DNA from: Cycas panzhihuaensis | Taxonomy: Eukaryota; Cycadophyta | NCBI GenBank assembly: GCA_023213395.1 | Contig: CM041465.1 | Location: forward strand, 125,433,741 to 125,497,740 | Direction of reading: 5' to 3' | Length of the DNA stretch: 64,000 nt | Part shown: piece after piece, positions 20,865 to 28,351 of the stretch | How positions within the stretch are numbered: the first letter of the stretch is position 1 | Layout of the letters: every line of letters starts with the position of its first letter | Made by a program: the position numbers and the translations under genes | The notes under the pieces: model-generated | What the model saw: the letters and a program-made list of their open reading frames with translations, nothing else | What the model was told of the DNA's origin: nothing | Database searches by the model: none

Positions 20865-21427
20865 TGTTGAAAAGGCCAAAGGTTAAAAATGCTTAAGACC
20901 TATAATAACCAAGATCATGAAGATAGTTCACTCTAGTTCTAGAAAGCATAAGAGCATAACTAACAAGGGAATGAAGTAAAAAGATAAGCAAGATCAAATA
21001 TCAAGGAGCAAGATGATACCAAAGTGTGAGGAGATGGAATTAGTCCAACTCCAAAGGAATACCGGTTGATTAGCAAACTGATAGCATAACATTACACTCC
21101 AACTCTACATATGAGACATGAGGAGAGGTCTCAAAATATAGAGAAACTGAGGTTACCTAACAGCGTCGGATGTTTTACAAATGGCAAACATCCAAGCTAC
21201 ATGCAATGCATGTCATGCATGAAGGACATGTGTCCTTTTGGGCTTTCAAGTGAGCAAAGATGCATGAGGGCCCATTTGACCCTTTAGTTACAATGTTATG
21301 TCACTAGGAAGAATGTGGGTGTGCACTTTATCACTTAAGTGATAAGTCACCCCATAAAGTACAAATAATGAATAAAAGAATAAAGTGAATAAAGTAAATA
21401 CTTAACATGTAAACATAAGGTTTAACA
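20865..21427 (-). repeat. 5' LTR of Copia-3
   Basis: 563 bp, minus-strand TGTTAAAC...TTTCAACA. It carries the intact 18-bp palindrome at 21328-21345 that Copia-2 disrupted in the other LTR. Confidence 0.92.
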
Positions 21428-21825
21428 CTTGTTTGGTCATGGGCATTGTAAATCTGGAGTGTTTCAAAGAGATTGCTAATTTTGATCAACCATTTATCAA
21501 AGTCTATCTTGGCTTTGAAGGAGTATTCAGGAATTTTGATGTTATGGCAAAAGATTAGTTGTTGGTGGTCTACATTTTTCCTATAGCCCCTTTTAGCGTC
21601 CTTTGTTTGCTCATCGTTTTGATGACTAACACTAGTGCCTTGTGTTTTTTGTTTTTTATATCTCCCTTGTGCCATGAATTCAATCATAAGTTATCTTATA
21701 TTTGCCATCATGCTATCAAATCTATCATTTGTTTCCTTCAAATATCTATCAAATCATCTATTATTATCCTCTATGTATCTTCCCAAATCTTGACAAACCA
21801 TTATCATGTCATTGGATTTTACGAG
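21428..21825 (-). pseudogene. Gypsy A gag, second segment (between Copia-3 and Copia-4)
   Basis: The minus strand reads NDMIMVCQDLGRYIEDNNR, stop, FDRYLKETNDRFDSMMANIR, stop, then LMIEFMAQGRYKKQKTQG and IPEYSFKAKIDFDKWLIKIS to NAHDQT at the Copia-3 junction. The charged helical N-terminus followed by IP-Y/F-G-like and a tryptophan-containing capsid start is typical of gypsy gag. Removing Copia-3 joins it to 6339 downward. Confidence 0.68.
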
Positions 21826-22024
21826 TGTTAGAAGTAATATTTTATCTAAAGTACTTTATAAAAGTCAAGTCTATCTAGGAAACTTTATGAGGGTCATGTA
21901 TCATTCCCCCTTTCACTCTCTGAGTGTCAAATGGCATGATCTCATTAAGTGGTTGCCATTTGTCCTATTGTAATGTATTTGTAGGAATCCTCCTCATTAA
22001 TGGACAACTTGAATTCTTCTTACA
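21826..22024 (+). repeat. 5' LTR of Copia-4
   Basis: 199 bp, TGTTAGAAGTAAT...TTCTTACA, repeated at 26895-27101 with about a dozen differences and an 8-base indel. Confidence 0.92.
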
Positions 22025-22036
22025 TGGCATCAAAGA
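22025..22036 (+). other. Primer binding site of Copia-4
   Basis: TGGCATCAAAGA immediately after the LTR, a degenerate initiator-Met site. Copia-7 has TGGTATCAAAGTA. Confidence 0.72.
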
Positions 22037-22754
22037 GGATTACGCATGTCTGGTTGAGGATCAATTCTGTGCCTGAATTTGGACAAGGAGGTCATTAGGG
22101 TTCTTAAGAGAAATCATCAAAAATCAGGTCTGGAGAATTAAATCTCTAAAGGACACTAATCAATCTAAAGTGCAAATCATTTCAGAAGACGAATTTGACA
22201 AAAGGGTTAGCGTACGGACATCGTGCGGGCACTATACAGACCAAAAAAAAACAAAGTACTCATATCGCTCCCAAATTTCACCAAGAACGTCACAGGAGTA
22301 CGAACGTCACTTTACTCTAAAGACTTGACAAGATCTGAACTCGTTTCAAAGGGGTTTTGGCCTGCTTTACAGAAGTACGAGTTTGAAAAGATTTCTACTC
22401 ATTTCTTCAAAATGACAAAATCAATCCAGGTAATACCTATATCAAATTGATCTTCTCTTCGATACAAATCTTTTAAGACCAATTTTGAAGGCAAATTCAA
22501 AAATTTTTTTTGTTTGAAGCATTTTTCACTTTTATCCCTAGCCACCAATCAAGGTTTCAACCTTCATTTTCAAACAAACCATACACTTTCTGAGGAAAAT
22601 AATTTCATATCTAAACTACTCTCATTGAATACTTCAATTTGGACCCCTCATCTTTGAATTCTGTAAACCTACAAAAATCCTTACATTTCCGTACACCATA
22701 CAACCCAACAACTCAATTTTCTTAGTAATTTTCTCCGTCGATATCATTCCAATC

Positions 22755-23700
22755 ATGGCCTTTTCTGCTATAGCTCTACCTGAAACGAATAAGTTGAGTA
22801 AAATGAACTTTAGCCTTCGGAAAAAAAAATTAAGGGTCCTTTAAAAGCAAAACACGACTGGAAAATCACAACCAAGAAAGAAAAACAGCCCACAGACATA
22901 GTAGAACTGTTGAATTGGGAAGAAAGAATTAACAATGTTGTATCCATCCTTAAACTTTCAATTTCAGATTCTCTTTTGACATATGTTGATGGTGTTGAAA
23001 GTCCCTCCAAAATCTGGAAAACAGTGTCCTCTATGTTCATCTGAAAAAACAAAGCTAGAATAGTTACTCTCAGGGAAGAGTTATATAAGCGTAAAATGAG
23101 AGAGGACTAGTCAATCTCTGACTTCATAGCCAAATTGACCAACGTCAAAAATGCACTTCTCACTACTAAAGACAAAGTAACCAATACTGAATTGGTACAC
23201 CTTATGCTCAATAAATTACCAAAATCATATGACAACATGGTAAATAAGTTAACAAGTGGAGGACAAACAGCTACTATGACCCTTGATGTTCTTACAGGTC
23301 ACATGCTAAGCCAAGAACAAAGGAACCGAAGGTATAAAGAAGATGCTGAGATGGAAGAAGCACTCATCACCAAACTGAACTTAGGTGGTTGAGGACGAGG
23401 CCAATACAATCTTAGAGCGCGAGGCAGAGCACCAACTAGTAACAAAGGCTATTGGATTGAAGGAAGAGCAAGAGCAAGAGCCACTCCTCCACGTGACTCG
23501 AGGGTCTGCTTTAATAATAGAAAAGTTGGTTATTTTTCAAGTAATTACAGGGCTTTTGATGTCTACTATCACTATGGGCAAACCGGACACTACCCATATC
23601 AATGTTATTAGAGATGAGCGGAAATCCAGAAAGGGAAGTAGATCACAAAAAACTGCAGCAAAGAACGAGATTCAACAGAGGACGAAGTCGAAACTGCCTT
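22755..23700 (+). pseudogene. Copia-4 gag
   Basis: Begins MAFSAIALPETNKLSKMNFS at 22755 after a leader of about 720 bases. Conserved pieces are REELYKRKMRE, SDFIAKLTNVKNALLT and LVHLMLNKLPKSYDNMVNKL (frame 23135-23392). The two zinc knuckles at about 23500-23610 read CFNNRKVGYFSSNY and YYHYGQTGHYPYQC, so several Cys and His ligands are replaced, mostly by Tyr. In Copia-7 both knuckles are intact. Stops and frameshifts are numerous. Confidence 0.85.
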
Positions 23701-24350
23701 TGTAGCTACTCTAGCTGCCAGATCCAGCACCACCGAAGATTGGTACGTTGATTCAAGAGCTTCCCACCACATGATCGGAGTTAAGAAATGGTTTGAAATT
23801 TTGAAAATATATAATTTTAATAAGTCTTTGGAGATAGGAGACAATTTTCCCCTTCATATGAAAAGGATAGGTCTGATACTAGTAGAAATTGATGGAAAAA
23901 TTCAACGAATATGCAATGTCCTTTCTGTACCTGGAATGAAGGAAAATCTCTTGTCAATATCTCAATTAAGCGAAAAAAGGCTGACAACAATATTTGATGA
24001 AAATGGCCATTGTTACATTCTAGATATGAAGAAGAATGGCATTGTAATCGCTGAAGGGATAAATGCAACAAACTCTATAAGTTGCTCTCCACCCCTGTAC
24101 TACTTGACAAAGGACCTACCAAACCAATATCTAATGTAAATTCACTTGATGTGGCAAGTAATGATGCTAACGAAATATTGTACTTGAAGTATGGACACAT
24201 CTCACATGATAGGTTAGAAAGGTTAAAAAATTCAAGGATGGTGAATGGTTTGCTAGATATTTCATTTAATTCATTTGTATACAAAAGTTGCATGATGGGT
24301 AAACAACACAGGATTTCTTTCATAAAAAGCACATGACGAGCACAAAATAA
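23700..24350 (+). pseudogene. Copia-4 protease and GAG-pre-integrase
   Basis: WYVDSRASHHMIGV near 23740 is the protease site with DSGA changed to DSRA. The frame 23771-24139 follows with RIGLILVEIDGKIQ and NVLSVPGMKENLLSISQLS. 24082-24336 holds LKYGHISHDRLERLKNSRMV and CMMGKQHR, the GAG-pre-integrase region. Confidence 0.85.
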
Positions 24351-24351
24351 A

Positions 24352-25057
24352 TTGGATTTACTTCATACCGATCTTTGTGGTCCTTTCACACCAATTTCAA
24401 CAAACGATGCACAGTACTTTCTAACCTTCATTGATGACGTTTCTAGAAAATCCTAGATTTATTTTTTGTTCAGCAAATCAAAATCATTTGATTACTTCAA
24501 AGAATTCAAAGCAAAAGCAGAATTAGAAAGCAGTCAAAAAATCAAATGTGTACATTCTAACAGGAGAGAAGAGTTTGTATCCAAAGAATACCTCTAATTT
24601 TATAAACTGCATGGAATTCATAAACAAATTACAACTTCGTACAAACCTCAGTCAAATGGTGTAGTGGAAAGAATGAATAGAACAGCTTTAGAAATGGTGC
24701 GATGTTTGATAAATGACATGGAAATCACAGAGGTATTGGGCAGAAGCAATCAACACCACTGTGTATCTAGTTAACAGGAGTCTAACCCAAACCTTGGACA
24801 AAGTAACACATGAAGAAGCTTCAACAAAGCATAAACCAGATGTAAGTCATCTTAAGGTTTCTTGTTGTAAAGCATATGTGCATATTCCTGACAAAAAGAG
24901 AACTAAATTAGATAACGAAAGCATAAAGTGCATAATGGTTGGATATAGTAATCGTTCAAAAGCATACAAATGTCTTGATCCAAAAACCAACGAACTCTAT
25001 GATAATAGGGATGTGATATTTGATGAAGGCATAAGTTGCACTAACACAGGATATTAG
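24352..25057 (+). pseudogene. Copia-4 integrase
   Basis: Reads DLLHTDLCGPFTP, FIDDVSRKS, stop, then a degenerate HSNRREEF where NGGEF is expected, and NGVVERMNRTALEM, with the C-terminal frame 24713-25057 (YWAEAINTTVYLVNRS, KRTKLDNESIKCIMVGYSNRS). The middle catalytic Asp is changed and stops interrupt it. Confidence 0.83.
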
Positions 25058-25379
25058 GAGATAGACATAGGGATTGATAATAATAAGAAATTGAATATAA
25101 TCCAGTCAAATGAAGAATCAATAATTACCTCAAAAAGTGTTGAGACTGGAAGCGAAACCTCAGAAGAAAAGACACCTGACTACAATCAGCCAAATGATCT
25201 CAATACCACAAAGGAAAAAAGGACAAAGATTAGACCAGGAACAAATCTCTAAAAAGGTACCAAAATTGTATCTTAAAACTCTTGAAGAAACAAAAGAGGA
25301 AGTGTTTGAACATAGGACAAGGTCTCAGAAACCACAGGCACTAATTTGTTCTGTTGAACCAAACATATTTGAGAAAGCA

Positions 25380-26882
25380 AGCCAATTTCAAACCTGAAGA
25401 ACATCTATGGACGTTGAAATGGAAGCTATTTATAAAAATGAAACTTGGGATTTGGTGGAACCTCCTGAAGGTAAACCCATTATAAATTGCAAATGGGTAT
25501 ACAAAGTGAAAGAAAAGCCAAATGGAGAAATAAAAAAGTACAAAGCAAGGCTGGTAAGCAAAATGTTGTACACAGACAACCATAATTGATTATGATGAAA
25601 CATTCTCACTAATCAAATACTAAACACTGTGAGAACAGTAATTGCAATAGCCACTCGAAAAGAATGGAAAATCTACCAAATTGATGTAAAGAGTGCCTTT
25701 CTAAATGGAGATCTTCAAGAGGAGGAATTTATGCATCACCTAAAAGGATACATCAAGTCCAGGCAAGAAAAATTGGTCTATAAACTGAAAAAGGCGTTAT
25801 ATAGACTCAAGCAAGCACCAAGGACCTAGTATGCCAAATTGGACAAATATTTTATTTAAAATGATTTTCACATATGTGAATCAAACCACAATTTATATGT
25901 AAAGTTCAATCAAGGATTAGTCTCCATTATAGTAGTGTATGTAGATGATATGTTAATCACAGGAAGTGATGAAGATTCAATTGCACTTATCAAAAAACAG
26001 TTTGAAAGAGTTTTTGAAATGACAATCTTGGAATACTACATTATTATTTAGGAATAGAGATTACACAACGCAACAACTTTGTTGTCTTGTTTCAATCAAA
26101 ATAGATCACAAAGGTGCTAAAAAGATTCAACATGGAAAATTGCAACAATGTTGTCATTCCCATGGAAATTGGTTGTGTGTTGAATCTTGAGCCAGAAGGA
26201 CAACCTATTAATGCAATTGTATACAAACAGTTAGTTGGAAGCTTAATCTATCTCTGCCACTAGATCAGCCATTTCCTACTCAGTTGGAGTGGTCTCCAAG
26301 TTTATGGAGAATCCAAAGATATCTCATTAGAATGTTGCAAAAAGAATTATGTGGTATTTGAAAGAAACAATAAGCCTTGGATTAGAATATACAAAAGAGA
26401 ATGATATGCAATTAATAGGATTCTATGATTCTGATTGGGCAGGTGACAGAATGGACAGAAAATCCACATTAGGATATTGATTTTACTTGGAAATAGCCTT
26501 AGTTTTCTGGAGTAGCAAAAAACAACATACAGTTGCTTTGCCTTCAACAGAAGCATAGTATAAATCAACAGTAAATGGAGCTTGTGAAGGCGTATGGATC
26601 AAACAACTTCTAAAAGATCTTGGACAAGAGCAAACATCACCTACTCAATTGTTCTGTGACAATCATAGCACTATCAAGATAACAAAAAAATCTAATGCTG
26701 CATGCAAGGACTAAACATATAGAAGTACATCACCATTTCATCAGAAAAAAAGTTCAAAACAAAGAGATTGAACTTCTGCATTGTACTTCAGACGATCAAA
26801 TTGTTGATGTCCTTACAAAACCATTTGAGTAAAGACAAGTTCTTCTTTTTTAGAAATAGATTAGAAGTAAAATAGATAAAAC
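25380..26882 (+). pseudogene. Copia-4 RT and RNase H
   Basis: MEAIYKNETWDLVEPPEGK, CKWVYKVKEKPNGEIKKYKARLV, QIDVKSAFLNGDLQEE, KKALYRLKQAP and VVYVDDMLITGSDE mark RT. Then come LVGSLIY, KRIMWYLKETISLGLEY, DSDWAGDRMDRKSTLG and FCDNHSTIKI of RNase H, and KHIEVHHHFI near the end. At least six stops or shifts lie between these blocks. Confidence 0.87.
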
Positions 26883-26894
26883 ATTAAGAGAGGG
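26883..26894 (+). other. Polypurine tract of Copia-4
   Basis: ATTAAGAGAGGG directly precedes TGTTAGAAG of the 3' LTR. Confidence 0.82.
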
Positions 26895-27101
26895 TGTTAG
26901 AAGTAATGTTTTATCTAAGGTACTTTATAAAAGTCAAGTCTATATAGGACACTTTATGAGGGTCATGTATCATTCCCCCTTTCACTCTCTGAGTGACAAA
27001 TGGCATGATCTCGTTAAGCGGTTTCCATTTGTCTCGTACAAATTGTAATGTATTTATGGAGGAATTCTCCTCATTAATGGACAACTTGAATTCTTCTTAC
27101 A
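26895..27101 (+). repeat. 3' LTR of Copia-4
   Basis: 207 bp copy of 21826-22024, followed by the ATGAG flank. Confidence 0.92.
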
Positions 27102-27112
27102 ATGAGCACCAT
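27102..27112 (-). pseudogene. Gypsy A gag start codon and first codons
   Basis: Minus-strand ATGGTGCTCAT, cut by Copia-4. Joined to 21825 downward it gives MVLI then KSNDMIMVCQDLGRY in one frame. This supports both the start and the insertion boundary. Confidence 0.62.
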
Positions 27113-27189
27113 TTTTCTCCTTTTTTACTGGCTTAAAGGAATCTAAATTCTTGAATCCTAAGCAAAGATTTGTGGTCAAACGTAGATTG

Positions 27190-27201
27190 AATCTAATACC
27201 A
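27190..27201 (-). other. Primer binding site of Gypsy A
   Basis: Minus-strand TGGTATTAGATT, a decayed TGGTATCAGAGC, two bases after the LTR end CTCTGCA. Gag starts about 80 bases downstream. Confidence 0.65.
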
Positions 27202-27203
27202 CT

Positions 27204-27750
27204 TGCAGAGAACCCTAGGGCTAGGGTTTACAATAACTCTTTGCACAACAAACTCAACACAAGCAAATTCCACTTGTAAAAGAAATGAGATCTCAAAGCC
27301 GAAAGTGCCTTTCAACAAAAATCACAAATGTAAAGTACGGTTGGAAATAGGCTGGAATTGAACGAAGTATAATATCAAAACTTTAAATAAAGTGAGAGTA
27401 GAAAATAGAAGTTATGAGAGCCAAAATTGGAAGCCAAAGTAAGCCAAACCTGCTCCTTCAAAAGGGCTCCACCACAAACCCAAGACCTGCAATGATGCCA
27501 AATTACATGCCCTAGGTCCTATCTGTAATGGGCAGCCTCTGGGTTTATGTGAAGTCAACCAAAATATAGGATATCTATGACCAATACTGGCCAATGCAAG
27601 TCAGCTAAAAAGGATATGAAAATAGCACAAAAACTGGCTTTATATACAGGTCAGCCAAGACTAAATCTTCCAGGGTTATGAAGTCAGCCAAAAGTAGGTC
27701 TTTAACAGCGAATCACACAACTCAAAAAGAGCCCTGCGGTTGCACTAACA
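27204..27750 (-). repeat. 5' LTR of Gypsy A (end firm, start inferred)
   Basis: The LTR ends in TCTCTGCA next to the primer binding site. The start is placed at TGTTAGTGCAACC (27750) by analogy with the Gypsy B 3' LTR start. A TATATAAA box lies on the minus strand at 27639-27646. The partner LTR is outside the window, so length (547 bp) is an estimate. Confidence 0.55.
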
Positions 27751-28278
27751 GAGAGACATTACAAATGAGATAAATGTGAACTAAAGGAAAGAAACATCTA
27801 GATTCTAGATAAAGACCCTACAACATATCTGATAAATGGGAGGCCTAGAAATGAGGAGGTGGTTACTTTGCTCAGAGGTATAATATGAACCCTAATATTC
27901 TATACATTTGATGCAAATAGAGACATACAGATGATAGGAACTTAATGGTGCAAAGAGAATTTTGCTGCTTGCATCTCAGAGAAGCTTGAAAATAGTGGTA
28001 AACAATTCTTACGGTAATAAATACAAAAACAAATGATGACACCCAACACTAGGTAACAGGGAAGCTTGAGAATAATGGTATAAAATAAAACCTCTTCTGA
28101 AGAGAATGAAAAACAATATCAAACGCTGTTAAGAAATTAATAGAAGTGAGACAAAACCATCTTTGATGATCTAAGAATTTATCAATGTCTTTCAAAATGT
28201 CCTATTTCGATGAGATGTTGGCATGTAGTCACACAAGAACCCATTTATGTGCACTACATATTTGCAGGTAAGCCAAAC
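27751..28278 (-). other. UTP15 intron sequence downstream of exon e
   Basis: The donor GTTTGG follows exon e. No further WD40 exon and no recognisable repeat is seen up to the Gypsy A LTR. The next UTP15 exon must lie beyond the nested elements, or the gene is truncated. Confidence 0.55.
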
Positions 28279-28351
28279 CTGCAATTGCAAAACAGTCTTC
28301 GAGTTGCGCAAGTCCCAAAGGCGCACAGTGTGGTCATATGAACCCGTGGCC
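28279..28351 (-). CDS. UTP15: UTP15 exon e
   Basis: 73 bases between GAATAG and GTTTGG. It completes the Trp codon and encodes ATGSYDHTVRLWDLRN, then SKTVLQLQ. The intron to exon d is only 83 bp. Confidence 0.9.

Larger units (their letters stand above)
6340..21427 (-). mobile_element. Copia-3: Ty1/copia element split by Copia-2
   Basis: Minus-strand element of about 7.58 kb once Copia-2 is removed. It has a 5' LTR (20865-21427), primer binding site, leader, gag, protease, integrase, RT, RNase H and polypurine tract, and a 3' LTR in two pieces (14320-14415 and 6340-6815). The flanks read CTTCT (6335-6339) and CTTGT (21428-21432), a 5-bp target duplication with one mismatch, inside the gag of Gypsy A. 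Confidence 0.92.
21826..27101 (+). mobile_element. Copia-4: Ty1/copia element, short-LTR family
   Basis: 5276 bp on the plus strand, LTRs of about 200 bp (21826-22024 and 26895-27101), primer binding site, 0.7 kb leader, gag, protease, integrase, RT, RNase H and polypurine tract. The flanks are ACGAG (21821-21825) and ATGAG (27102-27106), a 5-bp duplication with one C to T difference at a CpG. It is inserted at codon 4 of Gypsy A gag. It is of the same family as Copia-7. Many stops make it inactive. Confidence 0.92.
5772..27750 (-). mobile_element. Gypsy A: old gypsy-like LTR element, host of four nested copia insertions
   Basis: Visible parts on the minus strand are the 5' LTR (27204-27750), primer binding site (27190-27201), gag start (27112-27102), gag (21825-21428) and gag (6339-5772). 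Joining these across the insertions gives a continuous though stop-bearing gag-like frame. It is interrupted by Copia-4, Copia-3 (itself holding Copia-2) and Copia-1. It lies downstream of the UTP15 exons. Its pol and 3' LTR are beyond base 1. Confidence 0.75.
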
